Shown here: positions 55,536 through 64,000 of the stretch, piece by piece
Layout of the letters: each line of letters opens with the position of its first letter
Position numbering within the stretch: the stretch's first letter is position 1
Translations under genes and position numbers: made by a program
Notes under the pieces: generated by a model
Databases searched by the model: none
What the model saw: the letters and a program-made list of their open reading frames with translations, nothing else
Told to the model about the DNA's origin: nothing
Assembly: GCF_000219585.1 (NCBI RefSeq)
Contig: NC_015731.1
Coordinates: forward strand, 1,116,001-1,180,000
Direction of reading: 5' to 3'
Length of the DNA stretch: 64,000 nt
Source of the DNA: Nitrosomonas sp. Is79A3
Lineage (GTDB): Bacteria; Pseudomonadota; Gammaproteobacteria; Burkholderiales; Nitrosomonadaceae

Positions 55536-55547
55536 TAATTAATTTTC

Positions 55548-56462
55548 TTATTCATAGCTTGATAAAGTAAATTGATATGACTTTGCATTGGTCAATTGCA
55601 TTAGCACATTACTAACAACTGTGGAAGCGTTGATCATTATAGATGGAATGTGTAATTGGCCGTTTCCGCTCGAGAAAGTTGCGATACTGGCCGGGATTGC
55701 TGGTAATGATGTAACGCTGGCCAGTTCAAGTTCAAATACGTAGGCTGGACTATCTTCAATCAATCGTAAATTAACCGTCAATGCTTCACCTGTTCCAATA
55801 TCGACAGCGAAGCTGAGAATACCCTCGCTGAAAACACCTGTTGTATCGGTTACTGCAACTTGACTAATTTGAACAAAGTTATCGGTGGAAACTGTTGAAC
55901 TAATAGCACCTATCGTTGGTGTGGCAGTCAGGTTACCACCCAAGTTTGCTATAGGCAGTTTTTCAATGGCATCAATGACGTTCATTCCATCAAAAATAAC
56001 CCGCCCGAATACCGTAAAGCCACCGTTCTGATTGTCCAGATTCGAGGAATTATCTGCGAGATTGACAAACCATTGGCTGGTTGCACTGTTTGGATTGCCG
56101 GAAAGTTTCGCCATGGCAACGGTTCCGCGTGTATTGGAAATCTTGAATTCATTGGTAATCGGAGGAAATGTATTAACCGGCACGAGTGTTTTTTCATCGG
56201 CACCATCGACGATCTTGAAACCGCCGCCTTGAATGACAAAGCCAGGAGCGCTGCGGTGGAAGATCCCGTTCGTATAGGCATCGCTATCGACGTAGTTGAG
56301 AAAGTTGGCTGTGGTAAGCGGTGTTTGTGTTTCAAACAGTTCGATACAAAATTGACCCATATTGGTATTAAAACAAGCGACTGGATTAGCTTGTGTAATG
56401 GGTGATAAAAAAAACAAGCAGGCAAATAGTGCGGTTTTATAAGATGTTTGAATAGGGCGCAT
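55548..56462 (-). CDS. Exported cyclophilin-type peptidyl-prolyl isomerase with C-terminal extension
   Basis: The 304-residue protein has signal peptide ALFACLFFLSPITQANP. Residues about 27-190 are a cyclophilin domain: MGQFCIELFETQTPLTTANFLNYVDSDAY, the active-site stretch IFHRSAPGFVIQGGGF (catalytic Arg), GTVAMAKLSGNPNSATSQWFVNLADNS (Gln and Phe) and FTVFGRVIFDGMNVIDAI. A further 110 residues form a beta-rich extension not found in standard PpiA. It should act in the periplasm. It is monocistronic, minus strand. Confidence 0.92.
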   Translation of the reverse strand: MRPIQTSYKTALFACLFFLSPITQANPVACFNTNMGQFCIELFETQTPLTTANFLNYVDSDAYTNGIFHRSAPGFVIQGGGFKIVDGADEKTLVPVNTFPPITNEFKISNTRGTVAMAKLSGNPNSATSQWFVNLADNSSNLDNQNGGFTVFGRVIFDGMNVIDAIEKLPIANLGGNLTATPTIGAISSTVSTDNFVQISQVAVTDTTGVFSEGILSFAVDIGTGEALTVNLRLIEDSPAYVFELELASVTSLPAIPASIATFSSGNGQLHIPSIMINASTVVSNVLMQLTNAKSYQFTLSSYE

Positions 56463-56567
56463 AATGATTGAAAGTGTATGAGGAATAAAATTGGATTGTA
56501 CTGACAGAAATCAGCGTGAAGCAATTGTTTTATTATTGATAAGCTTCAGCTTTGTAGCAAAGAGATG

Positions 56568-57221
56568 CTACGGTATCGGAATTAATGGGTTTTTAACGCG
56601 ATGCACAAAGAAAAAATAAATCAGTGCACTCGTGATGGCTGCAAAGAAGCACCAAACTGAAGCAAAGGTTTCCAGAAAAGTAAAATAAGCAACGAAGAAT
56701 CCTATTGTTATCGTGATGCCCGCAATATACAAGTGCCGATAACTGGAAAAAATAAATGGTGCGCAGGTGGCTAATAGATACAAAACAATGACAAATTGAT
56801 AACCAGCGACATCATGTTTGTAATTGATACTGTGATTGATAATCTCTGCGATGATAGGCTGTTTAAGGAGACCGATCGCGGTATATATCGCAAGCCCAAT
56901 ACCTGCTATGCCAATTAATGCAATAGTTTTCCTGCGTTTACTGTTTGTTTCTGAGCAATAGACTGCGTAGGGTGCAAATAGTGGCCAGATAATGCCGATA
57001 AAAACACCGTAAATATTACTTAACCAGAATTGAATTTGCACTGCATCGTTATCGATTAGAAAAATCCACAATAATCCTTCTATGATCTGTTGGATAGCAA
57101 AGATAAGTGGAATAAGCGCTATTGGAAGATCTCTTTTGTGAATGCTTTTCCGGATTGTTGCGACACTGACAATCAAAAGTGTGCCACCCACTATAAAGCT
57201 TGCTTCTGCTGAAAAACACAT
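56568..57221 (-). CDS. DUF6629-like multi-pass membrane protein
   Basis: The 217-residue protein starts MCFSAEASFIVGGTLLIVSV, the typical N-terminus of the DUF6629 family, with conserved Cys2. Seven TM helices are predicted (near 7-22, 32-55, 63-85, 97-115, 135-155, 160-180, 185-208). FAIQQIIEGLLWI is also family-like. The function is unknown. It follows the cyclophilin start by about 100 bp upstream and may be independent. Confidence 0.8.
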   Translation of the reverse strand: MCFSAEASFIVGGTLLIVSVATIRKSIHKRDLPIALIPLIFAIQQIIEGLLWIFLIDNDAVQIQFWLSNIYGVFIGIIWPLFAPYAVYCSETNSKRRKTIALIGIAGIGLAIYTAIGLLKQPIIAEIINHSINYKHDVAGYQFVIVLYLLATCAPFIFSSYRHLYIAGITITIGFFVAYFTFLETFASVWCFFAAITSALIYFFFVHRVKNPLIPIP

Positions 57222-57426
57222 CTTGATTATCTGTTCCTAGTCAACTAATTTTTTATATTTTAAGCATAGCGCTTTTTTAACACCTTAATCGAACTAGCCG
57301 GACAAAGTCCAGTAATTAATTGCTATCTATCCGGCAACCTAAATCTGTTTAATGTCTAACCGAAATATTCGATGATGCCTTGAAATGCGCGACTACTACC
57401 TTTTATTGTTGTGTCAATAGATACAG

Positions 57427-59030
57427 CTGAAGTTTCACCGTTTTGAACTAAACTTTACATTTTCTCTTAAGCAACCATATGCAATAATGCATCGATAAAA
57501 GAATTTTGAATAGGTTTATCTGGTTTAGGGCAAAAGCTAACAAAATCCTTATTGAGCGCAGCCTGAGTAATCAGTTTTCTGACATCGGAAAAGGCAAAGT
57601 GACTTCGATTGTTAACAGCGTAACAACGCTGCGGTGTTTTATCAAGGTGATCGGCGTATATCCAGGTTACGGTGGCGGCCATCATGCAGAAGTTGAGATG
57701 ATTGGTAACGGCATGGTAGTTTCGGGTTTGGCTTTTTGAGCTACCGATTTCCTGCTTGATCTCTTTGAAACTGGCTTCTATTTTCCAGCGTGCGCCGTAG
57801 TATTCGATGATCTGCTCGACGGTGAGATCGAGATCGGTGGTAAAGAGTGCGACCCATTGTGATCTTCGGTAGATCCAAACAACGCGCACGGCACATTTGA
57901 GTGTTTTCAACATCATGATGTTGTCAAAGGCCAGAACATCGCGTTGTTTGCCGTGGAGGTTAACCGAATAAGTGGTAGCGCGTTCAAGGGATTTATTGGC
58001 CAGTGTTGTGGCATTGCCCATCTTATGGCCATACTTTTTGGATCGGCCGAGCTGATGTTTTTGGTGTTCGGGTGGTAGCGCAAACGAAGTGGTGTTGACG
58101 CGCAATCTGGAAAGCATATGATAGTGCTGTCCAACGGTTTTGCGCATCGGTTTAAGCAAGCCGTCGTTTCCAAACCAGCTATCGGTAACGATCAGCAATG
58201 GGATACCAAGAAAAGCGGCAGAAATTTCCAGCAGCATTTCAATGGCCTGCTCAAATTTGGTTTGAAACGGTGGTATCTTGCCATCAACCCTAACCTTCTT
58301 GGCCGCAATCGTTTTTTCCATGTGATAGAAACGAAAAGCCAGCGTTAAGCAAGCCCAGCGGCCTTTGACAATTTTTAATAAACCGATGGACACAATATTT
58401 TGTGACCAGGGGTATTGCGATTGGTTGGTCTTGGCAGCATGGTCAAAGAAAGACGCGCAGCCGAAAATCTTTTTGCCAGTCTTGGGATTGATGGTGTCAT
58501 CCAAGGCCAGTAATAGCCGTCCTTTTGTCGTCGGGTTGGGTATCAGAGACCACAGCGTCATCCAAAGGCGTGACCAAGGCAATTTTGATGAGGCCATGAA
58601 GATGTAAAATCGGCGCTGACTAAGCGACAGCCCGAACAATATCCGCAAGCATCGCAATAGGCTGGCGCTGCGTGAAGAAGTGAAATGAGTGATAACAGCC
58701 AGGAGCGTATAAACAAACCAGACACCTCGTTCATCGCCTTTGCCGCGGTGGTTAAATTCCTGCTGGAGGGGGAAGAGGATATTGCGTAGAATGAACATGC
58801 GGCGATGCCTTTTTTATTATTGGTTTCAGTTGCTTAGCAGATGAAATTATAACAAAACCCGTGCGTCGCTGCAATCATATCTTGCTGTATTTAAAGGATA
58901 TATTTCGATTTTTACCCTACGATGAACAGGGTCGATATCAGCGCTATCTTGCCACTCAAGAAAAAATCCCGATAATCCAAAATCCCAGACAATTGAATCA
59001 TCGGTTCATAAAAAAAGCGTGAAACTTTAG
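57427..59030 (-). mobile_element. IS4-type insertion sequence (about 1.6 kb)
   Basis: CTGAAGTTTCAC (57427-57438) and the inverted GTGAAACTTTAG (59019-59030) give 11-of-12 inverted ends around a single transposase. Partial complementarity continues outward for about 7 bp (GATACAG / CTGTATC-like). Precise ends and any target duplication remain uncertain. Confidence 0.6.
57467..58798 (-). CDS. IS4-family-type DDE transposase
   Basis: The 443-residue protein has the DDE triad in IS4-like contexts: LLLALDDTINPKTGKKI (Asp about residue 100), LLIVTDSWFGNDGLL (second Asp), and YYGARWKIEASFKEIKQEIG (Y-x(2)-R-x(3)-E-x(6)-K of IS4 elements). It is intact and full-length, so it may be active. It lies between the DUF6629 gene and fdxA, alone on the minus strand. 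Confidence 0.92.
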   Translation of the reverse strand: MFILRNILFPLQQEFNHRGKGDERGVWFVYTLLAVITHFTSSRSASLLRCLRILFGLSLSQRRFYIFMASSKLPWSRLWMTLWSLIPNPTTKGRLLLALDDTINPKTGKKIFGCASFFDHAAKTNQSQYPWSQNIVSIGLLKIVKGRWACLTLAFRFYHMEKTIAAKKVRVDGKIPPFQTKFEQAIEMLLEISAAFLGIPLLIVTDSWFGNDGLLKPMRKTVGQHYHMLSRLRVNTTSFALPPEHQKHQLGRSKKYGHKMGNATTLANKSLERATTYSVNLHGKQRDVLAFDNIMMLKTLKCAVRVVWIYRRSQWVALFTTDLDLTVEQIIEYYGARWKIEASFKEIKQEIGSSKSQTRNYHAVTNHLNFCMMAATVTWIYADHLDKTPQRCYAVNNRSHFAFSDVRKLITQAALNKDFVSFCPKPDKPIQNSFIDALLHMVA

Positions 59031-59126
59031 TAGATACAGTTTTGGTGGTTTTGATGATGGCGTTGTTTGTTAGAATTCTGCTAAAATGCGAAATTCTATA
59101 AAAGTGTCAAGCAAGGAAAAGTTGTC
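58799..59126. other. Gap upstream of fdxA
   Basis: It includes the right end of the IS4-type element (to about 59030). The last 100 bp carry the fdxA promoter region; a TTGTTTG...TAAAATGCG arrangement around 59065-59090 may be a promoter. No gene is seen. Confidence 0.4.
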
Positions 59127-59450
59127 ATGGCTTATGTAGTAACCGAAAATTGTATTAAATGTAAATATACAGATTGTGTGGATGTATGCCCGGTGGATTG
59201 TTTCCGCGAAGGGCCCAATTGTTTGGTCATTGATCCCGATGAGTGTATTGATTGCACATTATGTGTTGCAGAATGTCCGGTAGAAGCAATTTATGCAGAG
59301 GATGATGTGCCTGATCAGCAGCTTAATTTCATCAAACTGAATGCTGAGTTGTCTAAAAAATGGCGGCCAATCATTGAGAAAAAAGATGCCCCTCCCGATG
59401 CGGACGAGTGGGCAGGCGTTGCGGATAAACTCAAATATTTGCAGCGCTAA
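59127..59450 (+). CDS. fdxA: Seven-iron (3Fe-4S/4Fe-4S) ferredoxin
   Basis: The 107-residue FdxA-type ferredoxin has [26 protein letters not shown] and [19 protein letters not shown], which supply the cysteines for one 3Fe-4S and one 4Fe-4S cluster (Cys9, 17, 21/50 group and Cys40, 43, 46). The C-terminus is longer than in clostridial ferredoxins. It donates electrons at low potential in the cytoplasm. AAGGAAAAG is upstream of the ATG. The AddB-like gene begins 28 bp after it. Confidence 0.96.
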   Translation: MAYVVTENCIKCKYTDCVDVCPVDCFREGPNCLVIDPDECIDCTLCVAECPVEAIYAEDDVPDQQLNFIKLNAELSKKWRPIIEKKDAPPDADEWAGVADKLKYLQR

Positions 59451-59478
59451 TAAGAAATTGCGGTAATTCAGATGCCGC

Positions 59479-62244
59479 ATGTTTGACTCTTCACTATTCC
59501 CGCAAATCCCCTTTAGTGAGGTTTTTAAGCGCATAAATGCCGGTACTACGGTTGTAACACCGAACCGCAGGCTTGCATTGGCGCTTAAAGAACAATTCAA
59601 TCAAGATCAAATCGGCCTAAAATTGGCGGTTTGGTACTCGGCTGATGTACTGCCATTTATAGCCTTAATTGAGCGAATTTACCTTGATGCGCTGTATGTC
59701 AAGCAAACATCTACTTTGCCGTTGTTGCTGTCCGCAGCACAGGAACAGGTGCTGTGGGAATCGATTATTCAATCCTCTGCAGCAGGAAAAACATTACTGA
59801 GGATTTCACAGACTGCGCAATGTGTTCAGGAAGCATGGCAATTGGCGCATGCATGGCAGCTTATCCCGAAACTTAAAGATTTTTATCCGAATGAAGATGG
59901 TAAAGCGTTTCTGGATTGGACAAAATCCTATCAAGACAAAACAGCGCGTAACCGGCAAACAGACCAAGCACGTATTTGTGATCTGATCACAGAACAATAC
60001 GAATACCTGGATATAAAAAAACCATCTTCTCTGGTTTGCTATGGTTTTGATGTTTTTACACCGCAACAAATCACTTTCTTAAAGAAATTGACCGCCACTG
60101 GGTGCGAGGTCGTAATAGCCGCTCCGGCAGCTAAGCATTCATTAATTTTGGGTGGTGCCCGGCGCATTGAATATGCGAGCAGTCGTGAAGAGATTTTTCA
60201 GGCAGCAGCATGGGCGCGATCCAAAATAGAAACAGCGGATCATGCGGTTCGTGTCGGCATCGTGGTACCCGCTTTGGCCAGTTGCCGCAGCACGCTGATC
60301 CGTATTTTTAATACGGTGATGCATCCGGATATTAGATTTGCATTACCGGGCTCTGCGCGGCCAGTTGCGCCATTCAATGTTTCGTTGGGTTTGGCGCTAA
60401 CGGAATATCCGCTGATTGATGCAGCTTTTGCAATTCTGGAATTGCTGAGTCAGGAAATGGAGTTTGTCCGTGTAAGTCATTGGTTACGGTCTCCATTTCT
60501 CGATGGCGGAGAAACGGAGATGTCGCAGCGTGCGTTGCTGGACGCGCGTATACGGCGGTATGCCGAGCCTTTAATCACTATGGATCGATTAGTAACACTC
60601 GTGCAGCAAGCTGGTGGTCAAGCAAATTGTCCGGTTCTGCTACAACGCTTGTCAGCATTAGTCACATTCCGTCAAACAAAGCTCCCCGGATCGGAGAGTC
60701 ATGCCGTTTTTGCCAAAATTATTTCTGAAGTACTGCAGATTTCCGGGTTTCCCGGAGAGCGCGGTCTGGATTCCACTGAATACCAAACATTTAAAAAATG
60801 GCAAGCATTAGTCGCGGATTTTGCAACACTGGATCATGTCAGCGCAAAAGTAAGTTATCGTCAAGCGATCAACCGCCTGAGGCGAATGGCAAACGATACA
60901 TTGTTTCAACCAGAAACATCCGAAGTGCCTATTCAGATTCTCGGGTTGCTGGAGGCGGCTGGGATGGTGTTTGATCATCTCTGGGTCATGGGTTTGTCGG
61001 ATGAGCAATGGCCTTTGCACGCCAGTCCCAATCCATTTCTGCCGCTTGAATTGCAGCGCCGGGAAAAATTGCCCCTGGGGTCAGCACTGGAAACACTGGG
61101 TTACTGCCGAAGATTGACGGATGGCTGGCTATCCTGCGCGAATGAAGTGATTTTAAGTTACCCCCAATATAGTGACGATCGTGACAGACATGAATTAAAG
61201 CCCAGCCTGCTCATTAAATCGATAGCGGAGATTAGGGAAGAGTGTCCCGTCGTTTCGCTGCATCGCGATCTTATTACCCAATCCTGTGAGCTGGAGCAGA
61301 TTGAAGACAGTCAGGTGCTACCTCTGGAAAAGGAAATTGCCAATCAAGGTATCAGGGGTGGTACGGCCGTGATTAAGGATTATGCCGCATGCCCATTTCG
61401 CGCCTGGGCTAAGTACCGACTGTTAATAGAAAGCGTGGGTGTGCCACATACCGGTTTAAATGCGATGGAACGGGGCTCATTGGTACATCAGGTATTGGCG
61501 CAGATTTGGAGTCAGCTGAAAACCAAGAATACGCTCGATACCATTAGTGATCATAACCTCGAAGAAATACTGGCAAGTGCCGCCGATAACGCAATTTTGC
61601 AAATGCGGCAATATAGACCGAATGCACTTTCAGGCCGGTTTGCGCAGATTGAACAATGGCGTCTATTACGTTTGGTGCGTGAATGGCTGGATGAGGAAAA
61701 GAAGCGCGGGCATTTTGCCGTGATTGCAACCGAAGAAACACGCGCGATCCGGATAGGCGAACTGGTATTGAATGCACGTCTGGATCGAGTCGATGAATTG
61801 GAGGATGGGCAGCACATCGTTATTGATTACAAAACCCGGAAACAATCCGTTCAGACTATGCTCGGAGAGCGTCCGGATGAGCCGCAACTTCCATTGTATC
61901 TGGTAATGACTGAGGTACAGCAGCAGGCTGCAGGCGTTGCGTTCGCTGCTGTTAAGCGAGGAGAAATGGGGTTTGCAGCGATCGTACGAGATCCGGATTT
62001 GTTGCCGGGAGTTAAAGCATTTTCGCAATTAAATGCATGTAAGCAATTCGACTCCTGGGATCATGTGATTGCGACATGGCGGCAGCATTTGACGGGCCTT
62101 GCGGAGGGTTTTTGCAATGGTGATACCAGAGTAAATCCCAAGAATTTCCCGGCAACCTGTGAGCATTGCGATATGCAACTGTTTTGCCGGATTCATGAGC
62201 GGATTGGCGAGAGGCTCACTGAGCAGGATGATGAAAATGGATGA
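59479..62244 (+). CDS. AddB-like nuclease-helicase with RecB-type nuclease domain
   Basis: The 921-residue protein belongs to the proteobacterial PD-(D/E)XK 'DNA repair' AddB-like family. The N-terminal 600 residues form an inactivated helicase fold (VVTPNRRLALALKEQF; LVCYGFDVFTPQQITFLKKL). The C-terminal nuclease has the Cys of a 4Fe-4S staple at YAACPFRAW (near 637) and CEHCDMQLFC (near 893-902), and the catalytic VIDYKTRK core near 782 with Asp and Lys. With the downstream UvrD-like helicase it should form an AddAB-type enzyme that resects double-strand breaks and directs RecA. The start ATG 59479 has a poor ribosome-binding site. Confidence 0.9.
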   Translation: MFDSSLFPQIPFSEVFKRINAGTTVVTPNRRLALALKEQFNQDQIGLKLAVWYSADVLPFIALIERIYLDALYVKQTSTLPLLLSAAQEQVLWESIIQSSAAGKTLLRISQTAQCVQEAWQLAHAWQLIPKLKDFYPNEDGKAFLDWTKSYQDKTARNRQTDQARICDLITEQYEYLDIKKPSSLVCYGFDVFTPQQITFLKKLTATGCEVVIAAPAAKHSLILGGARRIEYASSREEIFQAAAWARSKIETADHAVRVGIVVPALASCRSTLIRIFNTVMHPDIRFALPGSARPVAPFNVSLGLALTEYPLIDAAFAILELLSQEMEFVRVSHWLRSPFLDGGETEMSQRALLDARIRRYAEPLITMDRLVTLVQQAGGQANCPVLLQRLSALVTFRQTKLPGSESHAVFAKIISEVLQISGFPGERGLDSTEYQTFKKWQALVADFATLDHVSAKVSYRQAINRLRRMANDTLFQPETSEVPIQILGLLEAAGMVFDHLWVMGLSDEQWPLHASPNPFLPLELQRREKLPLGSALETLGYCRRLTDGWLSCANEVILSYPQYSDDRDRHELKPSLLIKSIAEIREECPVVSLHRDLITQSCELEQIEDSQVLPLEKEIANQGIRGGTAVIKDYAACPFRAWAKYRLLIESVGVPHTGLNAMERGSLVHQVLAQIWSQLKTKNTLDTISDHNLEEILASAADNAILQMRQYRPNALSGRFAQIEQWRLLRLVREWLDEEKKRGHFAVIATEETRAIRIGELVLNARLDRVDELEDGQHIVIDYKTRKQSVQTMLGERPDEPQLPLYLVMTEVQQQAAGVAFAAVKRGEMGFAAIVRDPDLLPGVKAFSQLNACKQFDSWDHVIATWRQHLTGLAEGFCNGDTRVNPKNFPATCEHCDMQLFCRIHERIGERLTEQDDENG

Positions 62245-64000
62245 CGGTACGCCCATTCCTGATGCAGATGAGCGCTATCGCGCATTGGATCCTGCGCAAT
62301 CATTTATCGTGCAGGCACCGGCAGGATCGGGAAAGACTGCGCTTCTGATTCAGCGATATCTCCGATTGTTGACCTGTGTTGATGCGCCGGAAGAAATTGT
62401 GGCGATTACGTTTACCAGGAAAGCCGCAGCAGAAATGCGTGTACGTGTTTTGGCAGCACTCGAAGTTGAAAAGAAACTTACCGATGCGGAAACGGCTTAT
62501 GAAAAATTGAACCGTGAGCTGTCGGCTGCTGTTTTACAGCGAGATCGTCAGGCTGGATGGCATATCGCCGAGAATCCGGAGCGGTTGCGGATACAAACGA
62601 TTGATTCATTATGCGCTTCATTGACACGGCAAATGCCAATGCTGTCGAAATTCGGCGCACAACCCGAAACAGTCGAGGATGCTACAAATCTCTATCTTGA
62701 AGCGGCGCGTGCTACGTTGCAGCTGATTGAACAAAACAATGTGATCGCCCAGGATGTGAAGCGGTTGCTTGAACATCTGGATAACGACATGGCGCGCATT
62801 GAGACATTGCTTGCCGAGATGTTATCGCGACGCGATCATTGGTTGCGCCATATTCATGGCAGAACCCGAGAGGAGCTGGAAACTTCGCTGCAAAATTCAC
62901 GCCGCAATGCATTGCGCTATGTTTCCCGGGTATTTCCAAAGGCAATGCAAAATGAATTGCTGGATTTGCTGCGGTATGCCGCTTCGAATCTTCTTTCTTC
63001 AGAAGGCAAATCATCGGGGATTAGTTTCTGTGATCGGCTAGAAGCATTATCGGCGGCGGATGTTGAGCACTGGTGTGGTATTGCTGAATTATTGCTGACC
63101 AAAGAGGGCGCATGGAGAAAAAGAATTTCTGTCAACGAAGGATTTCCAACCGGTAACACCAAGACTGAAAAAGACAAGGCGAAAGCGTGGAAGAATCGAC
63201 TAGAAATTCTGATTGAGTCACTTAATCCGGAGGATACGTTCCGGCGAGCACTGCACGATATGCGCCAACTTCCACCGTCTTGTTATTCCGATAAACAATG
63301 GGAAATATTGGGAGCAATAATAAGATTGCTGCCATATGCCGTTGCACAACTTAGTATCATTTTTCAAGCCAGCGGTTATGTGGATTTCTCAGAAGTGGCG
63401 CAGCGTGCATTGATTGCGTTCGGTGATTCTGAGTCACCGACAGATCTGGCATTAGCGTTGGATTATCGCATTAAGCATTTGATGATTGATGAATTCCAGG
63501 ATACTTCAATCAGTCAGTTTAAGTTGATCGAGAAACTTGTTGCCGGCTGGGAAGCTGAGGACGGGCGTAGCCTATTTGCAGTGGGTGATCCAATGCAATC
63601 CATTTACCGGTTTCGTGAAGCAGAAGTGGGACTTTTTTTACAAGCACGAAATTCAGGGATTGGTCATCTGGTTTTACAGCCGCTCACGCTCAGAGCTAAT
63701 TTCCGTTCACAGCAAGGTATTATTGATTGGATTAATACTGCTTTTGCACAAATCATGCCCGGTTGCGAGGATGTCGCAACAGGTGCAGTGGCTTATAGCG
63801 CTTCGATTGCGACACATTCTCGGCTTACTGGCAATGCGGTGCAGCTATATCCATTTTTTGAAAAAAATCATGTTGCAGAGGCCGAACAAGTTGTGGAAAT
63901 TATCACGCGAACGCAACGTGATAACCCAACTGGAACGATAGCAATATTAGTGCGTAACCGTAGTCATTTACGCGAAATTGTAGGGCAATTAAAAAAAGCC
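62228..64000 (+). CDS. AddA/UvrD-like helicase, 3' end beyond window
   Basis: The frame overlaps the AddB-like stop by 17 bp (ATG 62228, 62231 or 62237) and stays open for 591 codons to the window end. It has Walker A in QAPAGSGKTALLIQRYL near residue 30, motif Ia AITFTRKAAAEMRVRVL, IQTIDSLCASL, the Walker B of motif II DEFQDTS near 420, motif III AVGDPMQSIYRFREAEVGLF, and motif IV LRANFRSQQGIIDWIN. These are the superfamily 1A helicase motifs of AddA/RecB. The C-terminal motor part and any nuclease domain lie outside the window. It is the helicase partner of the AddB-like protein. Confidence 0.93.
   Translation, partial: MMKMDDGTPIPDADERYRALDPAQSFIVQAPAGSGKTALLIQRYLRLLTCVDAPEEIVAITFTRKAAAEMRVRVLAALEVEKKLTDAETAYEKLNRELSAAVLQRDRQAGWHIAENPERLRIQTIDSLCASLTRQMPMLSKFGAQPETVEDATNLYLEAARATLQLIEQNNVIAQDVKRLLEHLDNDMARIETLLAEMLSRRDHWLRHIHGRTREELETSLQNSRRNALRYVSRVFPKAMQNELLDLLRYAASNLLSSEGKSSGISFCDRLEALSAADVEHWCGIAELLLTKEGAWRKRISVNEGFPTGNTKTEKDKAKAWKNRLEILIESLNPEDTFRRALHDMRQLPPSCYSDKQWEILGAIIRLLPYAVAQLSIIFQASGYVDFSEVAQRALIAFGDSESPTDLALALDYRIKHLMIDEFQDTSISQFKLIEKLVAGWEAEDGRSLFAVGDPMQSIYRFREAEVGLFLQARNSGIGHLVLQPLTLRANFRSQQGIIDWINTAFAQIMPGCEDVATGAVAYSASIATHSRLTGNAVQLYPFFEKNHVAEAEQVVEIITRTQRDNPTGTIAILVRNRSHLREIVGQLKKA

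Noticed and set aside
1..64000. CRISPR arrays, rRNA, tRNA genes, prophage
   Set aside because: No regularly spaced direct repeats, no rRNA-like or complete tRNA-like sequence, and no phage integrase or capsid genes were seen.

Overview
The window looks like chromosomal DNA of a betaproteobacterium. My best guess is a Nitrosomonas-like organism, because a betaproteobacterial his-tat gene string sits with squalene-hopene cyclase, a PEP-CTERM protein and many small transposable elements. No ammonia-oxidation gene is present to prove it. No rRNA, tRNA or CRISPR array was found.

1-13 kb (accessory). A protein cut by the left edge, a two-lobed AAA+ ATPase and a 1058-residue helical protein form a tight block that resembles the distal end of an extracellular contractile injection system (eCIS) locus: assembly/accessory protein, ATPase, cargo. 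Behind the cargo lie a DUF6882-like protein (possible immunity partner), a secreted LprI-like protein paired with a leaderless GH46 chitosanase-like enzyme, a two-TM protein, an IS5-group element and a coiled-coil protein. A decayed NarL-type regulator and the tail of an IS630 transposase follow.

14-31 kb (core). A parvulin is followed by an ABC ATPase / FtsX-type permease / AttH-CrtC-like lipocalin operon, a 35-residue membrane peptide, copper export (copZ, copA) and a long minus-strand string: HDOD protein, hisC-hisB-hisH-hisA-hisF-hisI-hisE, hinT, tatA-tatB-tatC.

31-38 kb (core, with an IS3 insertion). MidA-like methyltransferase diverges from a pteridine-reductase-like SDR. After the IS come yraN and an LpoA-like gene, diverging by 10 bp from rsmI, then pyrC, a DCC-family protein and a small membrane protein.

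39-42 kb (decay). A PEP-CTERM gene is broken by a 77-bp MITE, and an IS5-family element carries a nonsense-mutated transposase.

42-50.6 kb (core). DUF423 protein, xseA, an exbB without exbD, an MlaA lipoprotein, squalene-hopene cyclase with hpnG, and an ABC exporter.

50.6-59 kb (accessory). Decayed DNA with a MITE, a secreted protein plus a metzincin protease, a parvulin fragment, a basic-amino-acid decarboxylase pseudogene, an extended cyclophilin, a DUF6629 protein and an IS4-type element.

59-64 kb (core). fdxA and an AddB-like/AddA-like recombination nuclease-helicase pair; the helicase runs off the right edge.

Two MITE families run through the window. MITE-A (about 140 bp, four copies) shares its ends and its YTAR target with the IS5-family element at 40.2 kb, and twice it supplies a gene's stop codon. 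MITE-B is linked to an IS630 remnant.
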